64,000 nucleotides of DNA from Segatella copri DSM 18205. GTDB taxonomy: Bacteria > Bacteroidota > Bacteroidia > Bacteroidales > Bacteroidaceae. Below, piece after piece: positions 54,388 through 63,071 of the stretch. The notes under the pieces were generated by a model. The model had not been told where the DNA came from. It ran no database searches and saw only the letters and a program-made list of their open reading frames with translations. The DNA lies in contig NZ_CP102288.1 of NCBI RefSeq assembly GCF_025151535.1, forward strand, positions 1,307,501 to 1,371,500. Reading direction: 5' to 3'. A program made the translations under genes and the position numbers. Positions within the stretch are counted from its first letter, which is position 1, and each line of letters begins with the position of its first letter.

Positions 54388-54576
54388 GATGCAAAGGTAC
54401 TACTTTTTATTGGAAAACATGTACCGTGCGATGATAATCTTTTGGTTTACATGTCTGCTGGGCTATCCACGGACTTCCGCACCTGAGCCGGATTATGCAG
54501 ATAAATTCCCCACGCAAAGAACAAAATAAAGCCAGCCTTCTCCTGCAAAAAGGCTGGCTTTTTTTATCATCTAGAT

Positions 54577-57222
54577 TCATTCACTATAAAGTTCTTCCCT
54601 GGAAATCGTGGTGCTCCACAAGCCCACTTTCTCATCCTCCTTATGACGGTTGATGCCCGTATAGGTAAGACTGCTGTCCTCGTAGCGCTTGAACTTGAAG
54701 ACGGCATCGTTCATCAACGCCTCATTAAATACTCCCAGGTTCACCAGCAACTCAAAATCCTTCTTGGTCAAACCCGTAACCTTGGCAAAAAGACCAGGCT
54801 CCAGCTGCATGATGACATCCCGAAGACTGCGCTCACGATAATCCGTAAGATACATAAAGATAGGAATACGAGTGGCAAACTTGATGAGTTTCTCCTGTAT
54901 CATCTTGCGCTTGCTCTTTACTTCCTTCTCCTCTTCGCTTAATTCCTTCTTCTCCTTTTTCGAAAGACCATCCTCCGATTCCGAAGCCACTTTCTTGGTC
55001 TTCTTGATGTGGTCGGTCTTGGTAATGATAGTCTGGATGTCCTCATTCAAACTTCTGAATCCCTCGATGTTCATCAGAGCTTGCATCGCCTGCTCGTTAT
55101 TCAGCAGCTTTTCCAACACACCATTGGTTACATTCACCAGCGTGGCACTCTCCCATCTCCTGGCAAGCAAGGTGGCAGAAGTATTACTCGTTGCCATATC
55201 AAGTACTTCTCCGGCATTCAAAGCCTTCATCGCTCCATCCTGATAGCAGATTACGGGCAAGAAATGAATCAAATCATCCACCTTCTGCTCCGGAGTCTTG
55301 TCGGCTTCCACATTCAGCTGACTGCTATATTCCGCCAACTTTCTCAAAGCCCTGTTTGGCGAGAAATCGAAAACGTAACACTCCTGCTTCAAAATCTCCG
55401 TCTGGTTGGGATGCAACCCATCACGATTGGTAATGGTCCATGGCGACTGCACTCGGAAGGCAGCCTGGAAGTATGTTTCCGGACTCGACGTATCACGAAG
55501 CATAAAGATACCAGTCCATGGTTTCACGGTTACCCCCGTGGTCAGTTTACCACAACTCAAAGTGATGGATTTGCAATGCAGAGGATCTGGATTCTCCATC
55601 GCCCGCTCTACAGGCGCAAGGGCATCAAGTCCGATTCCAGCCTTGGTTCCAGCACAAACAATCACCTGATATTCATGATAGAAAGTATTCTGCGATTCTG
55701 CCAGCAGATTCCTCATAGCATAGCAGGAAGCCACGTTGGGAAGAAACCACAGCGTATGTGCCAGCACACCGTAAAGTCTTGAATCATAGAAAGGAAGAGG
55801 CGGTTTTCTGTTGTTTTGCTTCAAATGGTCGATAGATGCAGGCAGATAGTTGCCACGCAACAAGTCGAGCCATTTCTGCACATCATCATGAAAATGGAAG
55901 CATGCCTCCTCGCCTTCTCCATCTGCCAGGAAGAACGTATTGAGGTCGAATTCGTCAAACTCTCCATCATTCGCTACGGCGGCAATGGAAGGTGGCAACT
56001 GATAGGTCATCAGCACCATTCTCGGGAGCGAGGCATAGGGGTTCATCCTCTCGGGCAGCGATGTATCCTCCGCAGCATACCCCTGCAAGGGTAATGCCTG
56101 AGTTTGAGATGATAGGTGATAAGAAGATTGCGGATGAGAAATCTTAGGATGCGCATTCTCCCAATCCTCCTTGGCACGCTGCTCGTCAGAATAAGTCCAG
56201 TTGTAGATTTCATCCTCGATAAAGTCGCCCGAAGCAAGTGCACGGAATGGCGTGCCCGAAAGATAGAGATAATGACGAGCCGTGATTGGCATCATGTCCT
56301 CATCAAAATAATCAGGATTTTCTATCTCCTGACTCAGTTCCTTCTCCGATTCAACCATGGCTTTCTTCTGCATCTTGATGTCTTCCCTGGAGCCAATCAG
56401 TTCCTGCGCTTCCTCTCGCCATGCACCAAAATGATATTCATCCAGCACCACGCAATCCCAGTTGAAGGCTCGCGTCCATTCGTGTTTCGCCTTCATGCCT
56501 CCGCTCTTGCTCTTGCCCAGGAAATCCTGGAAGGAACCGAAGCAGACGAATGGCTTGTTGATGTCGATGTCCTCATCGGTTTGAGTCTTGGCATTGATGA
56601 ATTGCCAACCCTCGAAATCCTGATGGCGCATCAGGTCTTCCTCCCAAGCTTGTGCCACGGCAGGCTTGAAGGTAAGCACCAGCAGTCGGCGCCACTTCAT
56701 GCGAAGCGCCAACTGATAGGTAGTAAAAGTCTTGCCGAATCGCATCTTGCAATTCCAGAGGAAATGAGGAGTATGCTCATGGTCATGCTGGAAGCGATTG
56801 AAATATTCGGCAGTCTTGTTCACGGCTTCCTGCTGCTCAGGTCGCATCGGGAAAGTTTCGGTGCGGTCGTAGATGGTTTCGCTTCTGTCTCTCACGGCAA
56901 GCCATGCCTTCTTCACATCCTCCTGGGTGCAGCGGAACCATTCGCCAGCCACTTTCCGGCAACCCATTCTGAGCAGCATGCGGTGCACCTCATGATCGGT
57001 GAAGACAGTTCCGTCCTGCCGCATCGCCGATTCTTCGAAGACGATGTTCACAGGGTCACCGCTTGGCTTCACTATCTGATATTGTTGATGAATTCGGGTA
57101 ATCGTATCCTGGGTGGTATAGCCCACCTTGAGCAATCCCTTCAAGTCGGGGTTATGCTTATCTCTGTAAGCATAGATTTTAGGCTGCGACTCCGATTTCT
57201 CGGGAAATAAATTCTGCGTCAT
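54577..57222 (-). CDS. GIY-YIG/T5orf172-like domain fused to SF2 helicase (restriction-type subunit)
   Basis: An 881-residue protein. Residues about 15-110 resemble a T5orf172/GIY-YIG nuclease domain (IYAYRDKHNPDLKGLLKVGY, VFTDHEVHRMLLRMGCRKV). Residues about 125-640 are an SF2 helicase with the variant Walker A NCKMRFGKTFT, CVVLDEYHFGAW (motif II) and YLYLSGTPFRAL (motif III). A lysine/glutamate-rich coiled coil follows (KKEKKELSEEEKEVKSK). It is last in an operon with two methyltransferase-like genes, 85 nt after the second. It probably translocates on and cuts unmodified DNA; the active nuclease residues need checking. Confidence 0.82.
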   Translation of the reverse strand: MTQNLFPEKSESQPKIYAYRDKHNPDLKGLLKVGYTTQDTITRIHQQYQIVKPSGDPVNIVFEESAMRQDGTVFTDHEVHRMLLRMGCRKVAGEWFRCTQEDVKKAWLAVRDRSETIYDRTETFPMRPEQQEAVNKTAEYFNRFQHDHEHTPHFLWNCKMRFGKTFTTYQLALRMKWRRLLVLTFKPAVAQAWEEDLMRHQDFEGWQFINAKTQTDEDIDINKPFVCFGSFQDFLGKSKSGGMKAKHEWTRAFNWDCVVLDEYHFGAWREEAQELIGSREDIKMQKKAMVESEKELSQEIENPDYFDEDMMPITARHYLYLSGTPFRALASGDFIEDEIYNWTYSDEQRAKEDWENAHPKISHPQSSYHLSSQTQALPLQGYAAEDTSLPERMNPYASLPRMVLMTYQLPPSIAAVANDGEFDEFDLNTFFLADGEGEEACFHFHDDVQKWLDLLRGNYLPASIDHLKQNNRKPPLPFYDSRLYGVLAHTLWFLPNVASCYAMRNLLAESQNTFYHEYQVIVCAGTKAGIGLDALAPVERAMENPDPLHCKSITLSCGKLTTGVTVKPWTGIFMLRDTSSPETYFQAAFRVQSPWTITNRDGLHPNQTEILKQECYVFDFSPNRALRKLAEYSSQLNVEADKTPEQKVDDLIHFLPVICYQDGAMKALNAGEVLDMATSNTSATLLARRWESATLVNVTNGVLEKLLNNEQAMQALMNIEGFRSLNEDIQTIITKTDHIKKTKKVASESEDGLSKKEKKELSEEEKEVKSKRKMIQEKLIKFATRIPIFMYLTDYRERSLRDVIMQLEPGLFAKVTGLTKKDFELLVNLGVFNEALMNDAVFKFKRYEDSSLTYTGINRHKEDEKVGLWSTTISREELYSE

Positions 57223-57307
57223 AATCCATGATGTTATGTTGTTATATATAAAAGGTGGAAGCAGGAGAATGCCTGCTCCCTTACCCTACTTAGATTATAT
57301 TTCAAGA

Positions 57308-58810
57308 TTATTCCATCGGACGAATCATAGACTCGATGAAAGCGATTTCATCAGATGAGAGTTTGTACTTGCGATAGAGCATCTCGTCGGTCCAAGGATG
57401 AGAGAAGTCTTGGAGGGGGACGAAAGTGTAACTCGCCTTTGAAATGTTTTGGGTGTTCTTTACCAAAGACATCATAAATCTAAAGAATCTAGTCTTGATA
57501 TAAGAAACCAAATTCTCTGCTTCTATTCTTGAATCCACATCTTTTATTACCAAATACGTTTCGGTACAAACAGAGTTTGGTTCTGAAACGATAGGCTGAC
57601 TCACGATAGAATGAGGATATTCATCACCGCCAGGACTTGCCTTTGAAACCAAGACCTTGTAACGGTCTATCAATTTTTCATTTTTTACAATAATCTTCTT
57701 AGCAACATAACCATTTTCACCAAATCTATAAAGCTTGACTGAATGCATCTCAGTTTGGATTGAAGTAAAATCACTAAAATTCGAACGCATCCCAAAAGGC
57801 TTACTAGTACTAACATACTTTCCTAAAGATACCTCTTTAAACTTTAAGACTTTCTTCATTATACTTATAGATTGATTGTATCTAATAAGAAGCGGGATAT
57901 TGGCTTCCTTCAAAGGACGTTTCATTTCAATCATTTTTCCTTTTATATGATTAATGATAGTACAATCTCCATGATACAAAGAATCCCATAAGAAATAACA
58001 TACTCCACCTCTAATGTTCAAGCCAGGAAAACAATCATCAGTTTCCGGATAATCATGAATTACTTTCAAACGAGTATCAGAAATCATATTATCTCTAAAA
58101 TCATCAAGACCTCTTCCACCGGTATACCAACGAGCAGGAATAATCATTATCAAGAAATGAGGTGCTAACTGCTTTGCTTTTTGTACAAACTTATCATATA
58201 ATGGTATAGCAGCAGAATCTCTTCCTCCACCATCATTCAGCTGATACGGCGGATTTCCAATAATTACATCGAATTTCATATTGTTGAATAGTTCTTTTGG
58301 ATTGTCTGTATGAATAAACTGATAAGCATGGCTTTCCTTATCCTCGCCACGCTCGTACACTTCTCGGCTTGCGCCGCAATAGATACACTTGCCTGTAGAT
58401 TCATTCCAGGTATGCGGAATCTCGTGGAAGGCGATGTTGCCGGCAGCCTCATCAAAGCGGCTGATGCTATACTCGCTGCTGGCCTCCTTGCTGCAATAGA
58501 GCGAACGGCGGCTCACCAGAGAAGTAAGCTCCGTTATCGCCATGCCATACACCTGATAATGCAGGATATGGTCAAGGCGCTCCTGCATATCGGGAATCTC
58601 TTCGGAGAGACCATCCAGCAGCCGCTTGGTTATCTCACGAAGAAACACACCGCTCTTGCAGAACGGGTCGAGAAACTTCACTTTACTATCGCTCCAAATC
58701 TCCTTTGGCAAAAGATCGAGCATGCGGTTGGCTATCTCAGGAGGCGTGAACACCTCATCGTTGCTCAGATTGGCAAGGCAACTGAGCACATCGGGATTAT
58801 AATTGATCAT
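57308..58810 (-). CDS. Eco57I-type adenine methyltransferase (restriction-modification)
   Basis: A 500-residue N6-adenine methyltransferase-like protein. Motif I is FLDPFCKSGVFLREI; motif IV is DVIIGNPPYQLND, the NPPY catalytic loop. TCYF-like GGVCYFLWDSLYHGD follows, and the C-terminal half is a target-recognition-type region. NDEVFTPPEIANRMLDLL is the usual N-terminal helix region. A CxxC pair occurs (GKCIYCGAS). It overlaps the upstream methyltransferase-like gene by 14 nt. Confidence 0.9.
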   Translation of the reverse strand: MINYNPDVLSCLANLSNDEVFTPPEIANRMLDLLPKEIWSDSKVKFLDPFCKSGVFLREITKRLLDGLSEEIPDMQERLDHILHYQVYGMAITELTSLVSRRSLYCSKEASSEYSISRFDEAAGNIAFHEIPHTWNESTGKCIYCGASREVYERGEDKESHAYQFIHTDNPKELFNNMKFDVIIGNPPYQLNDGGGRDSAAIPLYDKFVQKAKQLAPHFLIMIIPARWYTGGRGLDDFRDNMISDTRLKVIHDYPETDDCFPGLNIRGGVCYFLWDSLYHGDCTIINHIKGKMIEMKRPLKEANIPLLIRYNQSISIMKKVLKFKEVSLGKYVSTSKPFGMRSNFSDFTSIQTEMHSVKLYRFGENGYVAKKIIVKNEKLIDRYKVLVSKASPGGDEYPHSIVSQPIVSEPNSVCTETYLVIKDVDSRIEAENLVSYIKTRFFRFMMSLVKNTQNISKASYTFVPLQDFSHPWTDEMLYRKYKLSSDEIAFIESMIRPME

Positions 58811-59504
58811 GGTCGGGAAGATTAAGATAATGAGTCAACGGATATTCCTTGATAGGCTCATGCACGAAGGTTGGCTCGCCCGTATCTGCAAAAAGCAAAC
58901 CCTCTTCGTCTGGTTTCGGCTTATCATACTCCACGTTCTTGAGCAAATCATCAAGACGGAAGTCACGACGCTTCACTTTGCCACCGCCCACGAAGCCCCA
59001 TTCCGAGAAGACAATAGGTTTCCCGGAAGACGTTTCCATGGTGAGGGCATCACCACAAAGAATGTTTTTGGCATAAAGAAACTGAATGCAACGCTCATAA
59101 GGGGCACTGCATTCCTGATGAAACACACGTTGATAGCGCTCCATGAAATCTTCATAGAGTCTCTTCTGACAGGCAGCTACATTGTCGGGCAGCAGCTCCA
59201 CGCCATACATCGAACTGATGGCGAGGGCAGCATACAGTTCGTAGTCGTATCGGCTCTTACCATACTGGCACTCCACCACCTCGAGTTTACGGCGCTGAAT
59301 TTCGATGAGGAAATTGCCGTTGCCGCAAGCCGGTTCCAGGAATCGGGAGTCGATACGCTCCGTCTCTTCCTTCACCAGGTCGAGCATAGCATTCACCTCA
59401 CGCTTGGCAGTATAAACTTCTCCATGCTCCGCCACTCGCTCACGCGAAACTACCTGTCTCTCATTATCAAAATCTTGATTATTTATCATGTTTTGGTCGG
59501 ACAT
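58797..59504 (-). CDS. Class I SAM-dependent methyltransferase (restriction-modification)
   Basis: A 235-residue protein with motif I FLEPACGNGNFLIEI and KREVNAMLDLVKEE before it; SSMYGVELLPDNVAACQKRL is motif II. I see no NPPY, so it may lack catalytic activity and act as an accessory subunit or half of a split enzyme. It leads the operon with the Eco57I-type protein and the helicase, and overlaps the next gene by 14 nt. Confidence 0.85.
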   Translation of the reverse strand: MSDQNMINNQDFDNERQVVSRERVAEHGEVYTAKREVNAMLDLVKEETERIDSRFLEPACGNGNFLIEIQRRKLEVVECQYGKSRYDYELYAALAISSMYGVELLPDNVAACQKRLYEDFMERYQRVFHQECSAPYERCIQFLYAKNILCGDALTMETSSGKPIVFSEWGFVGGGKVKRRDFRLDDLLKNVEYDKPKPDEEGLLFADTGEPTFVHEPIKEYPLTHYLNLPDHDQL

Positions 59505-59611
59505 TTAAAAATCAATAACACATGAAAGACTTGTTTTTCAAAGACTTATCGTATAAAGTCTTATCTAAATATTATGGAAAGAAAAAGGCGCACCCACATC
59601 CTATTCATTCC

Positions 59612-59740
59612 TAAACTCGGGGTTGTCCGACCAAAGATTTACCCATGCAACGAAACGAAAGGAAGGGGTACGCCTATAGCTAGGCGCATCCTCATCCTCA
59701 GAAGTTCGTTGCTATTGTCTGGTCGGACTATTTGAGTTTA
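59612..59740. other. Rod-like inverted repeat between the RM operon and fic
   Basis: Nested complementary arms: TAAACTC/GAGTTTA (59612-59618, 59734-59740), GTCCGACCA/TGGTCGGAC (59625-59633, 59720-59728), GCAACGAA/TTCGTTGC (59647-59654, 59705-59712) and a terminal hairpin CGCCTA/TAGGCG (59671-59686). Together they form a 129-nt rod able to fold in either strand. It could be a structured RNA, a small mobile element, or a binding site. Confidence 0.6.
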
Positions 59741-60017
59741 GAACTTCATCGAACTAGATACGAAATCTATTTCATCCACAAAAACAGACGTCATCACCCT
59801 AGGGCGAATCCATCCAAATGCAAAGTAAATGCAAACGAGCGCAATGAAAGCTTGCTTTCAAATTGCCGAGTGCAGCTTTGCTTCTGCAAAGATACTGCAA
59901 AAATCAGAGATAACAAAAAGATTCGCCACCTTTTTTATATTATCCCCCATTTTTTCTTGCGAAATCAAAATATTCGTCGTATCTTTGCAAAAAGATTTAG
60001 TTACAAAAAGAAGCGTT

Positions 60018-61118
60018 ATGGACAAGCAGATCAATGAACTCCTAGAGGTTCTGAAAGAATACCAGGAGCTGGGAATATCTGAGCAGATAGACTATCAGAA
60101 GTTCTATCTCTACTCTATCATCACCCACTCCACCGCCATCGAAGGCTCCACCGTAACCGAGATAGAGAACCAGCTTCTCTTCGACGAAGGCATCACGGCT
60201 AAAGGCAAACCGATGGTGGAACAACTCATGAACCTCGACCTGAAGAGAGCTTACGAACAATCCATCAGATGGGCAAGAGAACATAAGCCATTCACCGTGG
60301 AAATGCTCAAGAACCTCTCAGCCCTGGTAATGAGAAATACGGGCAGCCACTACAGCACCTTGATGGGCGAATTCGACTCATCAAAGGGAGACCTGCGCCT
60401 TGTTGGCGTTACGGCAGGAGCAGGCGGGCGCTCCTATATGGACTACCGCAAAGTTCCGATGAAACTGGAAGAACTCTGCAACCACATCAACCAGCGGAGA
60501 GAAGCGCTCATCAAAAGTCCCAACGCCATAGATGCCTACCTGCTAAGTTTCGATGCCCACAACATTCTCGTTACTATTCACCCATGGGTGGATGGCAACG
60601 GCAGAATGTCGCGCCTCATCATGAATCACCTACAGTTTGAATTCGGACTGGTACCTGCTAAAATCATCAAAGAAGATAAAGCGCAGTATATCGAAGCCCT
60701 CAATGAATCGAGAGAAGAAGAGGCAATGGCACCCTTCCAGGAATTCATGCTGAAAGAGCACACGCAAAACCTGAGAAACGAGATTCTTGAATACAGGAAA
60801 TCTATGGAAGAAGATATTGCGATAGCTGATATCAAAGTGCAGATGGAAGGAGAAAACAAGATGGAAAAGGAGAAGCAGGAGGTGGTCCAGAAAGGTGGTC
60901 CAGAAAACAAGGAAGTGGTCCAGAAAGGTGGTCCAGAAACGAGAAATGCCATTTTGCAACTTATCGCCAGCAATGGGAATATCACTTCCCGAGAGATTGC
61001 TAACACTCTGAACATCAATAGAAGTGCCATCCTTAAGCATCTCAAGAAGATGCAGGAAGATCATATCATCCGCAGAGAAGGCTCGCAGAAATCAGGCAAA
61101 TGGGTTGTCATATCATAA
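60018..61118 (+). CDS. Fic-family AMPylase-type protein with C-terminal winged helix
   Basis: A 366-residue protein. The Fic motif is HPWVDGNGRMSRLIMN (HPFx-D/E-GN-GR), the catalytic histidine region. The inhibitory helix is THSTAIEGSTVTE (S/TxxxE(G/N)) at the N-terminus, class II. Residues about 300-366 are a winged helix (GNITSREIANTLNINRSAIL). A duplicated VVQKGGPE segment lies in the linker. It should transfer AMP to a target protein; target unknown. ATG at 60018-60020 follows a TATCTTTG promoter. Confidence 0.9.
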   Translation: MDKQINELLEVLKEYQELGISEQIDYQKFYLYSIITHSTAIEGSTVTEIENQLLFDEGITAKGKPMVEQLMNLDLKRAYEQSIRWAREHKPFTVEMLKNLSALVMRNTGSHYSTLMGEFDSSKGDLRLVGVTAGAGGRSYMDYRKVPMKLEELCNHINQRREALIKSPNAIDAYLLSFDAHNILVTIHPWVDGNGRMSRLIMNHLQFEFGLVPAKIIKEDKAQYIEALNESREEEAMAPFQEFMLKEHTQNLRNEILEYRKSMEEDIAIADIKVQMEGENKMEKEKQEVVQKGGPENKEVVQKGGPETRNAILQLIASNGNITSREIANTLNINRSAILKHLKKMQEDHIIRREGSQKSGKWVVIS

Positions 61119-61157
61119 TCCTGACCGATAAATATTATGTGGAAGCAAACACGGAAA

Positions 61158-61254
61158 TACTCTTCACTCTTCACCAAACCCTCCGGAATACCGATAAACA
61201 GGGAGGTTGGCGGGGGTGAAGAGTTCGCAGCAGCTCTTCACCCACTCTTCACCC
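61158..61254. repeat. GTGAAGAG-type dispersed repeat, copy 2
   Basis: Matches the copy at 50570-50675 word by word: ACTCTTCACTCTTCACC, ACCGATAAACAGGG, GGTTGGC, GGTGAAGAG and ACTCTTCAC. Confidence 0.75.
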
Positions 61255-61315
61255 ATATACTTCTACACATCAACGCATAAAGGAGGATACACATCTTCCT
61301 ATCGATTTTGAGTCC

Positions 61316-61421
61316 AGGTGAAGAGTGGTGAAGAGTGGGTGAAGAGTTGCTGATGACTCTTCACCTCCCGAAATGCCGATAAACACAGGGGATTTGGGAG
61401 GAAAGGTGAAGAGTGAAGAGA
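61316..61421. repeat. GTGAAGAG-type dispersed repeat, copy 3 (inverted blocks)
   Basis: AGGTGAAGAGTGGTGAAGAG opens the copy; GCCGATAAACACAGGGG and GGTGAAGAGTGAAGAG close it. The words of copies 1 and 2 appear in other order and partly inverted. Confidence 0.65.
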
Positions 61422-61690
61422 TTTTTGCAGAATGCTAAACATAAATCATATTGATAGGATTGGGAAATCTGGTTTCCCCGTCTGAGATGACTGTCTCATA
61501 GGAACAGCCTACTGTTCCCTATTCCGCTAGTCGGCTGTTCGCCCCAAACAGCCTACTGGCCATACGCAAACAGCACACTTATCTTTCGGAGATAAATATC
61601 AGAACATCGGAGATTTATCTGCCAAAAACAGCCATATCAAAACAAATACGAAATGAAACTTCCCTGAAATTTGGAGGGTTTAAAAAAATA
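61422..61690. other. Gene-free stretch with AACAGCCTACTG words
   Basis: No gene seen. AACAGCCTACTG occurs twice (about 61504 and 61552) with the inverse AGTCGGCTGTT between, and two CGGAGAT words with TTTATCT follow (about 61588-61620). These resemble degenerate hairpin arrays like the one at 9264-9348. Confidence 0.5.
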
Positions 61691-61693
61691 TAT

Positions 61694-61701
61694 TACCTTT
61701 G
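61694..61701 (+). promoter_or_regulatory. Promoter of the DUF486 gene
   Basis: TACCTTTG about 22 nt before the ATG at 61723. Confidence 0.55.
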
Positions 61702-61722
61702 CACCCGCAAAAAAATAAGATT

Positions 61723-62091
61723 ATGAACGGATTGTATACTATATTATTATTGGTGCTAAGCAACATCTTCATGACGCTGGCTTGGTACGGACACCTCAAG
61801 TTGCAACAAACGGGCGTGAGCAGCAACTGGCCTCTTATCGGTGTCATCGCCTTCAGTTGGGCCATCGCCTTCTTCGAATATTGCTGTCAGGTACCAGCCA
61901 ACCGCATCGGTTTCGTGGATAATGGCGGGCCATTTAATCTGGTCCAGCTCAAGGTGATACAGGAATGCGTATCGCTTATTGTCTTCGCCATCATCGCCAA
62001 TATCCTCTTCCAGGGACAGGGATTGCACTGGAATCATTTCGCTGCCTTCTGCTGCCTGATTGCAGCCGTTTATTTCGTATTCATGAAATAG
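61723..62091 (+). CDS. DUF486/DMT-family small membrane protein
   Basis: A 122-residue protein with four hydrophobic segments (GLYTILLLVLSNIFMTLAWY, VIAFSWAIAFFEYCCQVPAN, ECVSLIVFAIIANILF, AAFCCLIAAVYFVF). It matches the small DMT-superfamily DUF486 proteins; transport role unknown. I use ATG 61723, since the frame to 61699 would run through the promoter. Confidence 0.88.
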   Translation: MNGLYTILLLVLSNIFMTLAWYGHLKLQQTGVSSNWPLIGVIAFSWAIAFFEYCCQVPANRIGFVDNGGPFNLVQLKVIQECVSLIVFAIIANILFQGQGLHWNHFAAFCCLIAAVYFVFMK

Positions 62092-62137
62092 CCGGATAAG
62101 GAGTTAACTCAATATAACTCCTTATCCGGCTACCTTT
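62090..62137 (+). terminator. Terminator of the DUF486 gene
   Basis: AGCCGGATAAGGAGTTA pairs perfectly with TAACTCCTTATCCGGCT, followed by ACCTTTTT. The stem begins inside the stop codon. Confidence 0.9.
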
Positions 62138-62154
62138 TTAGTTTTACACCTGCC

Positions 62155-62958
62155 CTACACCAGGTTATAGATTTCGCTCGGTGTCTTGCGCTTCAATACT
62201 TCCAGCTGGAAGTCCTTGCCGGCTATGATGCCTTTGCTGCGCAAAATCTGCTCCACGGTTTTGCGTGCCAGCTCAGGATGGTTGTTCTCTTCGCTGAGAT
62301 GACAGAGCCAGACGTGATGAAGCTCCGGTGTAGCATAATTGGCAAGCGCCTCGCCACAATCGTCGTTGCTCAGATGACCGTTATCTCCCAGAATGCGATC
62401 CTTCAGATACTGGGGATAATGACCCTGCTGGAGCATCTCTACACTATGGTTCGCCTCGAGCACAAGATAGTTGGCACGGCCGATAAAGTCGTGCATCTCT
62501 TCGGTAATATGCCCCACATCGGTGATGAGGCAGAAGTTCACACCTCCGCACTCCACGAAATAGCCAACATTGTCGGTACTGTCGTGGGGTACGCCGAACG
62601 GAGTAATCTTAAACTCGCCCAGTGTGAATATTACGTTCTTCTCTATCACACGAGCATGGTTAGGCTCTATCTTCTTTCGAACACAATAGTTGCGCTCGAT
62701 GCCTTGATGTACTTTACGGGTCGTATATACTGGTAGATGATAGTCAGTACTCAGACTCCCCACCGACTTTACATGGTCGGCGTGGTCATGGGTGATGAGG
62801 ACGTGATGCACATCCTCGAAGCGAAGTCCATAGTTATGGAAATGCTTCTTCAATATTCTTATTCCTACTCCTACATCTATCAGTATCGAATCCGTATCAG
62901 TGTAAAGATAATAGCAATTGCCACTACTTCCACTGCCAAAGGATATAAATTTCAGCAT
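62155..62958 (-). CDS. Metallo-beta-lactamase-fold hydrolase (YycJ/WalJ-like)
   Basis: A 267-residue MBL protein. MLKFISFGSGSSGNCYYL opens it, the zinc motif is LITHDHADHVKSV (HxHxDH), VPHDSTDNVGY and CLITDVGHIT are further metal positions, and LCHLSEENNHPE ends the core. The family (YycJ/VicX) includes DNA-processing 5' exonucleases; the role here is unknown. ATG 62956-62958; the longer frame crosses the promoter. Confidence 0.92.
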   Translation of the reverse strand: MLKFISFGSGSSGNCYYLYTDTDSILIDVGVGIRILKKHFHNYGLRFEDVHHVLITHDHADHVKSVGSLSTDYHLPVYTTRKVHQGIERNYCVRKKIEPNHARVIEKNVIFTLGEFKITPFGVPHDSTDNVGYFVECGGVNFCLITDVGHITEEMHDFIGRANYLVLEANHSVEMLQQGHYPQYLKDRILGDNGHLSNDDCGEALANYATPELHHVWLCHLSEENNHPELARKTVEQILRSKGIIAGKDFQLEVLKRKTPSEIYNLV

Positions 62959-62978
62959 TTTAATTGTTATTTTCCATG

Positions 62979-63026
62979 CAAAGTTAGCAAAAAAGATTCT
63001 TATTACAAAGTTTTTTACTATCTTTG
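62979..63026. promoter_or_regulatory. Divergent promoters, YycJ-like gene and lipoprotein gene
   Basis: Minus-strand TAACTTTG at 62979-62986 and plus-strand TATCTTTG at 63019-63026. Confidence 0.6.
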
Positions 63027-63071
63027 TGCCGAAATATCGCAAAAAAATAGAATTTTTAAGATTTGAGAATC

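Larger units (their letters stand above)
52880..54489 (-). mobile_element. Complete ISAon1-type insertion sequence (1610 bp)
   Basis: Terminal inverted repeats of about 40 bp begin GGCTCAGGTGCGGAAGTCCG at both ends with one mismatch. An 8-bp direct repeat GGATTATG flanks the element (52872-52879 and 54490-54497). It has two overlapping genes as in ISAon1 elements. Confidence 0.9.

Noticed and set aside
56116..57210. 364-codon open frame antisense to the GIY-YIG/helicase gene
   Set aside because: Helicase motifs lie on the minus strand; the opposite frame has no motif and low-complexity composition.
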